From Bacteroidales bacterium UBA1215 (GTDB taxonomy: Bacteria; Bacteroidota; Bacteroidia; Bacteroidales; WCHB1-69), in assembly GCA_002309475.1 (NCBI GenBank), contig DBXJ01000047.1, positions 1-11,432 of the forward strand: 11,432 nt of DNA. Direction: 5' to 3'. Shown here piece after piece: positions 1-7,307 of this stretch; the first letter of the stretch is position 1, and the number at the start of each line of letters is the position of its first letter. The notes beneath the pieces are model-generated. The model made no database searches. It had not been told where the DNA came from and worked only from the letters and a program-made list of their open reading frames with translations. The position numbers and the translations under genes are program-made.

Positions 1-132
1 CCTGTATTCGGTGCAATGGCTGTCATCGTGGTGTGCGATATAAAATATAAAAAAGAACTTGAAGAATCATCTTCAAATGGAAATACGCTACATGCAGAAG
101 ATGATTTGTATCTCTCAGAACATAAAGGTTAA
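1..132 (+). CDS. 3' end of a membrane-protein gene, unassigned (partial)
   Basis: Reading frame 1 is open from the window edge to TAA at 130-132, giving the last 43 residues of a protein. The fragment begins with a hydrophobic stretch (PVFGAMAVIVV), then a short basic segment (KYKKE), then an acidic, serine-rich hydrophilic tail ending SEHKG. This is the usual look of a last transmembrane helix followed by a cytoplasmic tail. The opening PVFG...VI is reminiscent of the C-terminus of AI-2E/PerM-type transporters, but 43 residues are too few to assign a family. The gene converges on the - strand operon, with only 18 nt between the two stop codons. No intrinsic terminator for this gene is evident just after its stop. 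I am confident that it is coding and unsure of its identity. Confidence 0.6.
   Translation, partial: PVFGAMAVIVVCDIKYKKELEESSSNGNTLHAEDDLYLSEHKG
49..76 (-). terminator. candidate intrinsic terminator of the ricT-to-holin operon
   Basis: On the - strand TTGAAGA-tgat-TCTTCAA forms a perfect 7-bp stem with a 4-nt loop (59-76). It is followed by GTTC and six T residues (54-49). It lies about 75 nt beyond the last stop codon of the - strand operon, inside the coding end of the convergent + gene. The stem is AT-rich, so termination may be weak. A competing longer inverted repeat uses part of the same sequence (65-106). Confidence 0.35.
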
Positions 133-150
133 ATAGAAGCGGATTTTTCC

Positions 151-576
151 TTACACTTCTTCGTAGTCGGTGAAATCGTCATCTTTATTTTTGTGAATCA
201 CTTTTGTATGGCCGATAGCACTTACAATAGAAGTGGTAGCGGAAACCAGCAGGCTGAAAAGGATGGCCCACCAGAAACTGTCAACTTGGAAGTTGTCTAA
301 CAATCCGTCCACAATCAAAATCAAGACGGCATTAATCACGATGAGAAACATGCCGAAACTTCCTATTGTCAAAGGCAGGGTTAATGCCACTAAAACAGGT
401 TTCAACAATACATTGATAAGAGCCATAACAATGGCAATCGTGATTCCGGTAAGTAGTTTGGGGTCGCCTATGTGGACACCTTTTTTCAACAACCAAGCTG
501 AAAAGATGATGGAAAAAGTGCTGATTAAAAGTTCTATTAAGTAATACGAAATATTTTTTTTGGTAATATTGCTCAT
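151..576 (-). CDS. Small four-helix membrane protein, 'phage holin family' (superfamily IV type)
   Basis: A 141-residue protein made almost wholly of hydrophobic segments, with four predicted membrane helices at about residues 12-30, 38-54, 59-83 and 96-122. A hydrophilic acidic tail (NKDDDFTDYEEV) follows. The segment ANALNVLLKP-like 'MALINVLLKPVLVALTLPLT' and the later 'LIVINAVLILIVDGLL' match the pattern of chromosomal proteins annotated as phage holin family / mycobacterial four-TMS holin superfamily IV. No lytic role is shown for most of these, and no endolysin or other phage gene is nearby. The frame is open up to 627, but I prefer the ATG at 576, because the hydrophobic family-like sequence begins just after it and it sits 13 nt after the dprA stop; a start at 627 would overlap dprA by 38 nt. 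It is the last gene of the operon. Function unknown. Confidence 0.75.
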   Translation of the reverse strand: MSNITKKNISYYLIELLISTFSIIFSAWLLKKGVHIGDPKLLTGITIAIVMALINVLLKPVLVALTLPLTIGSFGMFLIVINAVLILIVDGLLDNFQVDSFWWAILFSLLVSATTSIVSAIGHTKVIHKNKDDDFTDYEEV

Positions 577-589
577 AAGTTGTAGTTTG

Positions 590-1705
590 TTAAGTGATAT
601 GATATCGTTTTCCGGGCAGGCATTCAATATAACCTTTGAATTCCAATGTCAGCAAAATGCTTGATAGTGTCAAGGCGTCCATGCCGGAAATTTCACTGAT
701 ATCATCTATGTTTACTTCTCCTCTTTCTTGGAGAATATTGATTATTTTGCTTTCTTCATTGTTAAGGTCGAATGTCCGGATGGTAGCGGTGGTAGTTGTT
801 TTTTTGTTATCATTGGTCCAATTCATCATGGCTGCCACATCTTGTCCGGAGGTGATAAGGGCAGCTTTGTTTTGTTTGATAAGGTTGTTGCAACCTTCCG
901 AGGCAGAATCGTGTGCTTTGCCGGGGAATGCAAAAATATCTCTATCGTACGAGAAACCGATGTCTGCGGTGATGAGGGCTCCGCCTTTTTTGTGGGCTTC
1001 TGCCACGATGATGGCGTCCGCCATGCCGGCAATGATTCTATTTCTACGAGGAAAATTGAAGGCATCGCCCGGGGTGTTGCTGAGAAATTCTGTCAGCACG
1101 CCACCTTGGTTGTCTATCATGGTTTTTGCCAGTTTTTTATTCGAGGCGGGAAAAATATATCGTAGTCCGTGTCCCAATACGCCAATGGTTGACAAATGGT
1201 TGTCAAGGGCGGCTTGGTGGGCGGCTGTGTCAATTCCTTCTGCCAATCCACTGATGACTAAAATATGATAAGGAGCTAATTCTTCCACTATTTCTTTCAC
1301 CATTTTTGTGCCGTATTGTGTGCAGCGTCTTGTGCCGACAATAGCCACACAATGGGGTGGATTGGAGGAAAATTCACCGCGGGCAAACAAGATAGGAGGG
1401 GCATCCGGACAATGTTTCAACCGGGTAGGATAGTTCTCGTCGCTTTGTAGTAAGGTGACAATATGGTTTTTTTCTATAAACTGCATTTCCTCTTCCGCCT
1501 TTTTCAAGGCGTCGGTTTTTTCTTTCAATATGTTATTCGCCAGAAATTCTCCCACACGGTCAATCTTGGTGATTTGTTTTTTGTCGGCCTTGAATACATT
1601 TTCGGCACTGCCGAAAACGTTGATAAGTCGTTGAAAGCCGACATTGCCAACGGAAGATATCGAACTGAGGGCGATGGTATAGTAAATTTCTGACTGTCGA
1701 TCCAT
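590..1705 (-). CDS. dprA: DNA-processing protein DprA (Smf)
   Basis: 371 residues, normal for the family. DprA binds single-stranded DNA in the cytoplasm, protects incoming strands during natural transformation and loads RecA. An N-terminal helical region of about 60 residues resembles the helix-hairpin-helix/SAM-like domain. The extended Rossmann-fold core (about 115-300) carries the recognisable motifs: VAIVGTRRCTQYG (120-132), SGLAEGIDTAAHQAAL (152-167), IFPASNKKLA (184-193), FPRRNRIIAGM (218-228), KKGGALITADIG (239-250) and SEGCNNLIKQ (269-278). The last 55 residues (ESKIINILQERGEVNIDDIS...) fit the C-terminal winged-helix domain. The start codon overlaps the stop of the upstream penicillin-binding protein gene by one base (TAATG), suggesting translational coupling. 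Many non-transformable bacteria keep dprA, so competence cannot be inferred from it alone. Confidence 0.97.
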   Translation of the reverse strand: MDRQSEIYYTIALSSISSVGNVGFQRLINVFGSAENVFKADKKQITKIDRVGEFLANNILKEKTDALKKAEEEMQFIEKNHIVTLLQSDENYPTRLKHCPDAPPILFARGEFSSNPPHCVAIVGTRRCTQYGTKMVKEIVEELAPYHILVISGLAEGIDTAAHQAALDNHLSTIGVLGHGLRYIFPASNKKLAKTMIDNQGGVLTEFLSNTPGDAFNFPRRNRIIAGMADAIIVAEAHKKGGALITADIGFSYDRDIFAFPGKAHDSASEGCNNLIKQNKAALITSGQDVAAMMNWTNDNKKTTTTATIRTFDLNNEESKIINILQERGEVNIDDISEISGMDALTLSSILLTLEFKGYIECLPGKRYHIT

Positions 1706-3957
1706 TATTCAAAGTTAAATGGTTGTTGTGCAGCGGCATTGTTGGCGTTGACAGTTCTGCAGTCAAACAAATTCAAATCTACATTCATGCCTTCCGGCTT
1801 CTCAAAGTCTATTTTTTCTAATTTCAGAGAAGGGTCGTTGTAGCATTTTTTCATAAACAAAGCCCATACCGGCAAGGCGGCGTTGGCACCTTGTCCTTCG
1901 GCGGTTGAGCGGAAGTGTGCCGACCTGTCTTCGCAACCCACCCAAACTCCTGCTGTCAAAAGCGGTGTGTAGCCCATAAACCATCCATCGGAGTTGTTGT
2001 CGGTGGTGCCGGTCTTGCCTGCCATAGGCATATTCAACTGGTAGCGATAGTTCAATCTGACAGCTGTACCGGAATTGACAACACCTTGCATCAAACGAAC
2101 GGTTTTGTAGGCGGAAAATTCGTCCATGACTTCATTTTGCGTGGTGTTGAAAGTAGCTAAAACATTCCCTTTGCTATTGCAAATTTTTGTCACAAATATG
2201 GGTTTTACATATACACCTTTGTTGTTGAAAGTGTTAATGGCTCCCACCATTTCGTACAAGGTGAGTTCACAAGCTCCCAAACAGATGGCGGGAACTTCGG
2301 GTATATCGCTGGTCATACCCATTTTTCGCACCATGTGTACCACCGCCGATGGTCCGTAGCGTTTCATCAAATAGGCGGAAACATTGTTCAACGATTGTGC
2401 CAATGCTTCGCTTAGGGTAATCATTTGTCCTACTTTGTATTTGCTGGAATTGTGTGGTGTCCATGGTTCACTGCCGGGAGTTTCTATGGTTACCGGCAAA
2501 TTGGGTACCAAGGAGCAGGGATAATATTCTCCTTCTTGCATGGCAATGGTATAGACAAAAGGTTTGAAGGTGGAACCTACTTGCCGTTGTGCTTTGGTGA
2601 CATGGTCGTATTGGAAATTTTGGTAGTCAATGCCGCCCACGTAGGCTTTTACCTGACCGGTATGCGGGTCCATGACCATAAATCCGCAGTTAAGGAAAGA
2701 TTTCATATAGCGTATGGAATCCATCGGAGACATGGTCGTGTCAATTTCTCCTTTTCCGTCACGACTCCGCACCCACATTTTTACCGGTGTGGAGAAATTC
2801 TTGTTGATGTCCGCTTCAGAAAAGCCTTCTTTTTTCAAAGTGCGATATCTGTCGGTATTTTTCATGGCTTGTTTCATAATGCGTTGTGTTTGTTCTTCCG
2901 ACAATCGCACAAAAGGTGCATTTTTGTTGTTTTTCAGTTCTTTGAAAAATTTCGGCTGCAATTCTTGGCAAATCCATTCTTGCACTGCTTCTTCGGCATA
3001 TTGTTGCATTTTGTAGTTGATGGTGGTATAAATTTTCAAGCCGTCTTTGTAGATATTCCAAGTAGTGCCGTCCGGTTTCGGATTTTCTTTTGCCCATTTG
3101 TCAATTTCCAAACGAAGATATTCTCTAAAATAGGTGGCGGTGCCCACTTTGTGGTCTTGCACCTTGAATCTGGACATGTCAATGGGAAGCGTTTTCACCT
3201 TTTCATAGTCTTCTTTTGACAGATAATCGTATTTGACCATTTGTGACAAGACAGTATTTCTTCTATTGAAGGCATTGTCAGGATTTCGTCTTGGATTGTA
3301 TTTTGTCGGTGCTTTCAGCATGCCCACCAATATGGCACCTTCGTCAATGCTTAAGTCTATCGGTTCTTTGTCAAAATAGGTTTTTGCAGCCGATTTGATG
3401 CCATGTGACAGGTTGCCAAAGTCCACTGTATTGAAATACATGGCAATAATTTCTTCTTTAGAATAAGATCTTTCCAATTTTACTGCCACTACCCATTCTT
3501 TGAATTTTGCAAACGATATTTCCAACAGGTTTCGGTCGCTTTCACGCGGAAACAGGTTTTTGGCTAATTGTTGTGTGATAGTGCTGCCGCCTCCTTGGCT
3601 GCCGCCGAATACTACGCCGCTGGCAGCACGAAACAAGGCTTTTAGGTCTATTCCTGCATGTTTGTAAAAACGGGCGTCTTCGGTAGAGATAAGGGCATCT
3701 ACCAATGTTTTGGGAAGTTGGCTGTAAGGTACATTGGAACGGTTTTCAATGTAGTATTTTCCCAAAACATAGCCGTCTTCGGAGATGATTTCGGTGGCGA
3801 GATTGGTTTTAGGATTCTCCAATTCTTCAAATGAAGGCATAAATCCCAACCAGCCAAAAGAAATGAAGGCAAAAAACAGGATTACCACCGCCACCAAACA
3901 CCCGTAGGCTATCCATAATTTTTTTATAATCGATTTGTTAGATTTCTTTTTATTCAT
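1705..3957 (-). CDS. mrcA: Class A penicillin-binding protein (PBP1A type), bifunctional glycosyltransferase/transpeptidase
   Basis: 750 residues. The enzyme polymerises lipid II into glycan strands and crosslinks the peptides on the outer face of the inner membrane. A basic N-terminus and one membrane helix (about 14-36) give an N-in, C-out anchor. The GT51 domain (about 55-235) shows STEDARFYKHAGID (91-104) with catalytic Glu93, and GGSTITQQLAKN (123-134). The transpeptidase domain (about 420-700) carries all three active-site motifs: STFK (462-465, nucleophile Ser462), SLN (522-524) and KTGT (648-651). A region of about 100 residues rich in Lys and Gln lies between the two domains (about 320-420). 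The C-terminus is a short Asn/Ala/Gln-rich tail. The start overlaps the gldH stop by 4 nt (ATGA) and the stop overlaps the dprA start by 1 nt, so the gene sits in the middle of a tightly coupled operon. The family is certain; the symbol is by analogy. Confidence 0.97.
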   Translation of the reverse strand: MNKKKSNKSIIKKLWIAYGCLVAVVILFFAFISFGWLGFMPSFEELENPKTNLATEIISEDGYVLGKYYIENRSNVPYSQLPKTLVDALISTEDARFYKHAGIDLKALFRAASGVVFGGSQGGGSTITQQLAKNLFPRESDRNLLEISFAKFKEWVVAVKLERSYSKEEIIAMYFNTVDFGNLSHGIKSAAKTYFDKEPIDLSIDEGAILVGMLKAPTKYNPRRNPDNAFNRRNTVLSQMVKYDYLSKEDYEKVKTLPIDMSRFKVQDHKVGTATYFREYLRLEIDKWAKENPKPDGTTWNIYKDGLKIYTTINYKMQQYAEEAVQEWICQELQPKFFKELKNNKNAPFVRLSEEQTQRIMKQAMKNTDRYRTLKKEGFSEADINKNFSTPVKMWVRSRDGKGEIDTTMSPMDSIRYMKSFLNCGFMVMDPHTGQVKAYVGGIDYQNFQYDHVTKAQRQVGSTFKPFVYTIAMQEGEYYPCSLVPNLPVTIETPGSEPWTPHNSSKYKVGQMITLSEALAQSLNNVSAYLMKRYGPSAVVHMVRKMGMTSDIPEVPAICLGACELTLYEMVGAINTFNNKGVYVKPIFVTKICNSKGNVLATFNTTQNEVMDEFSAYKTVRLMQGVVNSGTAVRLNYRYQLNMPMAGKTGTTDNNSDGWFMGYTPLLTAGVWVGCEDRSAHFRSTAEGQGANAALPVWALFMKKCYNDPSLKLEKIDFEKPEGMNVDLNLFDCRTVNANNAAAQQPFNFE

Positions 3958-4439
3958 AGTTTTTCATTTTTAGGTGGACAAATAATATAGTAGCCAACCG
4001 ATACAATGCCATTGAGGGTGCTGTTACGCATGGCTTGTTCTAATTGGATATGATAGGTTCCTTGTTGTGGAAATTTCACTTTGCTGACATTGGCATTTAA
4101 TTCGCGGATGTTTTTTCCTGTGCCGGTAGGAGATCCGTCCGGATAGAATAAATCCACTGAAACGGTGTCAGTATATTGTTGTCCGTTCGGAAATTGGGTG
4201 TGGACAAAAAGATATAGATTTTCATTCGGATAGTCGTTGTTGTAGCGAATGCAGAAACCCAAAATATAGTCCTTGCCTGTATCTTGAATGTTGTAGGTAA
4301 ACATGGGAATATAATTAGATTCCCATTGCATGTGCGGTATGTCGGCATTGTCTTGTGCCACATAATCGTAGTTCGATTGGCAAGACATGATGCTCAACAT
4401 AAGGACTATGGAAAAAATTGATAGCGAAAAATATTTCAT
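3954..4439 (-). CDS. gldH: Gliding-motility-associated lipoprotein GldH
   Basis: 161 residues with a lipoprotein signal: Lys2, a hydrophobic core and a lipobox-like LSIMSC with Cys20 as the predicted lipidated residue. Met at -2 is a slightly unusual lipobox residue. The mature part has the GldH-family pattern: a 'RYNNDYPNENLYLFV' strand (68-82), then FPNGQQYTDTVSVDLFYPDG, then GTGKNIRE, and a C-terminal beta strand ending in VGYYI. GldH is restricted to the Bacteroidota. In Flavobacterium it is needed for gliding and for normal type IX secretion/adhesin function, but non-gliding Bacteroidales also keep it, where its role is less clear. It starts 2 nt after the ricT stop and ends overlapping the penicillin-binding protein start by 4 nt. 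The linkage ricT-gldH-PBP agrees with my recollection of other Bacteroidales genomes. Confidence 0.9.
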   Translation of the reverse strand: MKYFSLSIFSIVLMLSIMSCQSNYDYVAQDNADIPHMQWESNYIPMFTYNIQDTGKDYILGFCIRYNNDYPNENLYLFVHTQFPNGQQYTDTVSVDLFYPDGSPTGTGKNIRELNANVSKVKFPQQGTYHIQLEQAMRNSTLNGIVSVGYYIICPPKNEKL

Positions 4440-4441
4440 AA

Positions 4442-5614
4442 TTAGTCTTTTACTGATTTTAAATCGTCCATGCTATAGTTGGTTTCTTCGTTGCTGCCTT
4501 GATTGATTTCGGCATAATCTTCCAAACTACTAACTTTTCTGTTGTTTTGGTTTTCCTCTAAGATTTCTTTTACTTTGTCAATGTGAATGGCATAGAGCAT
4601 GTGGGTGGTGTCTTGCTTATAGGTGTACCACATCAATTTTTTGAAAATATCTATTTTATGGCAGGAAGCGTCTCCTTTTTCGGTTTTCAAGATAGCGTGT
4701 TTGTCAGGGAATTTCTTCAATTCTTCTTGGTAGGCCTCGTTTTCAAAATTCAGGCAACATTTCAATTTGCCGCATTGTCCGGCCAATTTTTGCGGATTGA
4801 GTGACAACTGTTGGGTTCTTGCGGCACTGGTGGAAACTGTCTGGAAATTGTTGAGCCATGAGGCACAGCAAATTTCTCTTCCGCAGCAACCCAAGCCTCC
4901 CAAACGGGCTGCCTCCTGACGGACGCCTATTTGACGCATTTCTATTCTTATGTGAAAGGTGTCTGCCAATATTTTTATCAACTCTCTAAAATCCACCCGT
5001 TCGTCGGAAGAATAGTAAAAGATGGCTTTTGATCCGTCTCCTTGAAATTCCACATCGTTGATTTTCATATCCAAATTGATATCCCAAGCCGTATAGCGGG
5101 AACGCATCATGGTGTCGTATTCTTTGTTGACTACGTTAATCCATTTTTCTATATCGCTGGCTTTGGCTCTCCGGTGGATTTTCTTGGTGACTTCCTTGGC
5201 ATTTTTGCTTTTCATTTGTACTTGTACGGCATCTCCCATCAGGCAAATAATGCCGATGTCGAAACCCGTTGCAGATTCCACTACCACAATGTCTCCGGTT
5301 TCAAAAGTTTCGTTTTCCGGCAGCAAAAAGAATTCTTTGTGGCTGTTTTTGAATTGCACTTCGGCTATGGGGAAGCGTTTTTTGATAGGGCATTTTATGT
5401 CGCTGAGCCAATCGTAAGTGGAAAATTTACAACATGAATTTTTGAAAATTTCTTTGTTGTCGCCGTTAGGACGAGGCGACTCTGACAGACCTCGACTTAA
5501 AAAAGTATTGGCAACAATGCGGTCAGCTTCATAACTATGATCGCAGGATATATCTATATCTTCTTCTAAATCTGTATTTTCATTTAAGAAATTAGTCTTT
5601 TCTATTTCTCCCAT
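4442..5614 (-). CDS. ricT: PSP1-domain regulatory iron-sulfur protein RicT (YaaT family)
   Basis: 390 residues from the ATG at 5614. The family-typical core is intact: YDWLSDI, VQFKNSHKEFF, GDIVVVESATGFDIGII, EFQGDGSKAIFYY, DERVDFRELIKILADTF and IEMRQIGVRQEAARLGGLG. Cysteine clusters follow: GCCGREICC (242-250) and GQCGKLKCC (279-287), with CC at 61-62. In Bacillus subtilis the homologue YaaT/RicT belongs to the RicA-RicF-RicT complex, which binds Fe-S clusters and acts with RNase Y. The Bacteroidota role is less defined, and cluster binding here is inferred from the cysteines. The frame extends upstream to an ATG at 5725, but that would add 37 Lys-rich residues without family resemblance. 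A good -7 promoter element (5636-5643) lies inside that extension, so I choose 5614. The C-terminal 30 residues are an acidic, low-complexity tail. It is the first gene of the five-gene - strand operon. Confidence 0.93.
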   Translation of the reverse strand: MGEIEKTNFLNENTDLEEDIDISCDHSYEADRIVANTFLSRGLSESPRPNGDNKEIFKNSCCKFSTYDWLSDIKCPIKKRFPIAEVQFKNSHKEFFLLPENETFETGDIVVVESATGFDIGIICLMGDAVQVQMKSKNAKEVTKKIHRRAKASDIEKWINVVNKEYDTMMRSRYTAWDINLDMKINDVEFQGDGSKAIFYYSSDERVDFRELIKILADTFHIRIEMRQIGVRQEAARLGGLGCCGREICCASWLNNFQTVSTSAARTQQLSLNPQKLAGQCGKLKCCLNFENEAYQEELKKFPDKHAILKTEKGDASCHKIDIFKKLMWYTYKQDTTHMLYAIHIDKVKEILEENQNNRKVSSLEDYAEINQGSNEETNYSMDDLKSVKD

Positions 5615-5635
5615 TTTATTCGCAGTTTTAACTTG

Positions 5636-5663
5636 CAAAGATAACATTTTTTTTTGACAAAAA
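5636..5663 (-). promoter_or_regulatory. Bacteroidota-type promoter of the ricT operon
   Basis: On the - strand the -7 element TATCTTTG (5643-5636) matches TAnnTTTG exactly. A TTTTTG element (5663-5658) lies 14 nt upstream, separated by an A9 tract. No TTTG occurs at the more usual longer spacing (about 17-23 nt). The ATG at 5614 is 21 nt below the -7 element, so transcripts would have a very short leader and could not include an ATG at 5725. This decides the ricT start. Confidence 0.65.
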
Positions 5664-5742
5664 GCCTTTTTTGATGCCTTTGCTTCATGCCGGATTGTTT
5701 TTTTCTTCCAACGGTAAATTCTCAAGATGAACAGTCATACAC

Positions 5743-5772
5743 AAAAAACCCAATGGTTGTGAAACCATCGGG
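5743..5772 (-). terminator. Intrinsic terminator downstream of nhaD
   Basis: On the - strand CCCGATGGTT-tcac-AACCATTGGG forms a 10-bp stem (one G-U wobble pair) with a 4-nt loop, followed directly by six T residues (5748-5743). It begins 36 nt past the nhaD stop codon and ends before the ricT promoter, so it separates the two same-strand units. On the + strand the wobble becomes an A-C mismatch and no T-run follows, so it should work mainly for nhaD. Confidence 0.88.
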
Positions 5773-5808
5773 TAATGAAAAAATCAAATAATTATAAAAA
5801 AATTTTTG

Positions 5809-7155
5809 TTAATCAAAAATAAAATATTGTCCCATATAGATGAGGGCACCGGTTAAATAGCCCACCAATGCTATCCAAGAAATTTTCTTCAGATACCAGA
5901 TAAAGTCTATTTTTTCCAAACCCATGGCGGCGACACCTGCTGCGGAGCCGATAATTAGAATACTGCCACCGGTTCCGGCACAATAAGCCAGCATTTCCCA
6001 GAAATAGTGATCCATCGGGAAGCTATACATCGCCATGGTGCCTGCCACTAAAGGAACGTTGTCAACGATAGATGACAAGATACCGATAATGCCGCTGATG
6101 GCAAAATATTTATGCGGTTCTGCCAAATTGATATTGTCCAATGATTGGGATAAAATGGTCAAATGTCCGCATACTTGCAATGCTGCCACTGCCAGCAAAA
6201 TACCCAAGAAAAACAATATGCTCGGCATGTCAATTCTTCTAATAATGGATATCACTTTGTATTTGTCGGTTGACAAGCCGGGAATTTTTGCTGTCATCAA
6301 TTCTGTTACCACCCAAAGTATGCCCAAAGCTCCCAACATGCCGATGTAGGGTGGCAGGTGGGTAAGGGTTTTGAAAACAGGCACGCATAATAACAGTCCT
6401 ACGCCTAAAATAAGTATGATGGTGCTTACTTTTTTGCTGATAGGGTGGTTGGCCAATTCCAAATTGACTTCTTCGTCAGGGCGTTCCAAAGTGCCTTTGA
6501 GCATAAAACTTGCTATCAGCAAAGGTATGCAGATAGATGTTAAACTTGCCAAGAAGGTTTTTAGCATAATATTGACGGCACTTACTTTGCCGGCAATCCA
6601 AAGCATGATGGTGGTAACGTCTCCAATGGGTGACCATGCTCCACCTGCATTGGCGGCCAAAACTACAAATGAGGCAAAAAACCATCTGTCTTTTTGTTTG
6701 GCAATCAATTTGCTCAGCAGTGTAACCATTACAATGGTGGTAGTCATATTGTCCAAAACTGCTGACATAAAGAATGACAAAATGCTGACAATCCACAGCA
6801 ATTTTACTTTAGAGGCAGTTTGAATTTTGTCGGTGATAATTTTAAATCCACCATAGGTATCTATCAATTCCACAATGGTCATTGCACCCATCAGGAAGAA
6901 TAATATTTCGCAAATATCTCCCAAATGTTCTATCAAAATAGGATGCATATTGTGCAAAAATCCTTCTCCGCCATTGTATTGTGCAAACAATGAAGGAATG
7001 ACGGCACTTTCTCCGCCGACAATGAGCAATGTCCACAAAATAACCCCTAGAAGAAGGGCTGATGCCGATTTGTTGATTTTTAAAGGATGTTCAAGGGCTA
7101 TAAAGCAATAGCCGATAATAAACATCACCAATATAGTTATAAATGTTCCTTGCAT
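5809..7155 (-). CDS. nhaD: Na+/H+ antiporter NhaD (ion transporter superfamily)
   Basis: 448 residues, polytopic, with about a dozen hydrophobic segments. NhaD antiporters exchange cytoplasmic Na+ (or Li+) for external H+ across the inner membrane, giving salt and alkali tolerance and pH homeostasis. Family-typical segments are visible in order: EHPLKINKSASALLLGVILW (about 22-41), VELIDTYGGFKIITDKI, the acidic membrane motif SAVLDNMTTT, AANAGGAWSPIGDVTT, SSIVDNVPLVAGTMAMYS and AGTGGSILIIGSAAGVAAMG. The repeated D-N-x-(T/P) motifs in two helices probably correspond to the ion-binding re-entrant regions. The frame could begin at a TTG at 7179, but that is almost at the expected transcription start below the -7 element at 7184-7191, so I choose the ATG at 7155. 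It is monocistronic, with its own terminator. It is divergent from a Na+-pumping decarboxylase operon, consistent with joint sodium physiology. Confidence 0.93.
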   Translation of the reverse strand: MQGTFITILVMFIIGYCFIALEHPLKINKSASALLLGVILWTLLIVGGESAVIPSLFAQYNGGEGFLHNMHPILIEHLGDICEILFFLMGAMTIVELIDTYGGFKIITDKIQTASKVKLLWIVSILSFFMSAVLDNMTTTIVMVTLLSKLIAKQKDRWFFASFVVLAANAGGAWSPIGDVTTIMLWIAGKVSAVNIMLKTFLASLTSICIPLLIASFMLKGTLERPDEEVNLELANHPISKKVSTIILILGVGLLLCVPVFKTLTHLPPYIGMLGALGILWVVTELMTAKIPGLSTDKYKVISIIRRIDMPSILFFLGILLAVAALQVCGHLTILSQSLDNINLAEPHKYFAISGIIGILSSIVDNVPLVAGTMAMYSFPMDHYFWEMLAYCAGTGGSILIIGSAAGVAAMGLEKIDFIWYLKKISWIALVGYLTGALIYMGQYFIFD

Positions 7156-7183
7156 AAGCAAATGTTTTTGATGTAACAAAAAG

Positions 7184-7217
7184 CAAAATTACAATTTTTT
7201 TTCATAGAAATGTACAA
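7184..7217 (-). promoter_or_regulatory. Candidate nhaD promoter
   Basis: On the - strand TAATTTTG (7191-7184) is an exact TAnnTTTG -7 element. A TTG (7217-7215) lies 23 nt upstream, at the long end of the spacing reported for Bacteroidota promoters. The predicted transcript would start near 7178, about 20 nt before the ATG at 7155. The TTG element sits inside one of the TRTACAAWTT-like boxes (7211-7219). Confidence 0.55.
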
Positions 7218-7260
7218 TTGAAAAAGTAAGTATACAAATTTTTTAACAAATAATTGTATA
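7211..7260. repeat. Three TRTACAAWTT-like boxes, candidate operator
   Basis: TGTACAATT (7211-7219) and TATACAAATT (7231-7240) are direct copies whose starts are exactly 20 bp apart. A third copy lies inverted, AATTGTATA at 7252-7260. The last two form an imperfect inverted repeat with TATACAA/TTGTATA arms. The array covers the upstream element of the nhaD promoter. In DNA this AT-rich, chance similarity is a real possibility. Confidence 0.3.
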
Positions 7261-7307
7261 TCAAATATATATTTTTTTTTGAAGAAAATTTGTTGCTGAA
7301 ATGGGGG

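Noticed and set aside
133..150. GGATTTTTCC in the convergent gap as a bidirectional terminator
   Set aside because: Only about three base pairs are possible; too weak to support.
151..576. Prophage remnant suggested by the holin-family label
   Set aside because: No other phage-like gene, attachment site or compositional break is present. The superfamily is common on chromosomes.
577..627. ATG at 627 extending the holin-like protein by 17 residues
   Set aside because: It would overlap dprA by 38 nt with hydrophilic, family-unlike residues; the ATG at 576 gives a normal operon spacing.
636..1268. + strand open frame of 210 codons opposite dprA
   Set aside because: Antisense to a clear DprA Rossmann domain; no recognisable family and no promoter or start context.
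2425..3219. Long + strand open frame (264 codons) opposite the PBP gene
   Set aside because: It is fully antisense to a gene with intact catalytic motifs. Its translation is rich in Phe, His and Cys and shows no domain pattern. It is a shadow frame.
6371..6823. + strand open frame of 150 codons opposite nhaD
   Set aside because: The hydrophobic-looking translation mirrors the membrane-protein codons of nhaD on the other strand; no independent evidence of coding.
7156..7179. TTG start at 7179 extending NhaD by eight residues
   Set aside because: It coincides with the expected transcription start below the -7 element at 7184-7191, and a good ATG follows at 7155.
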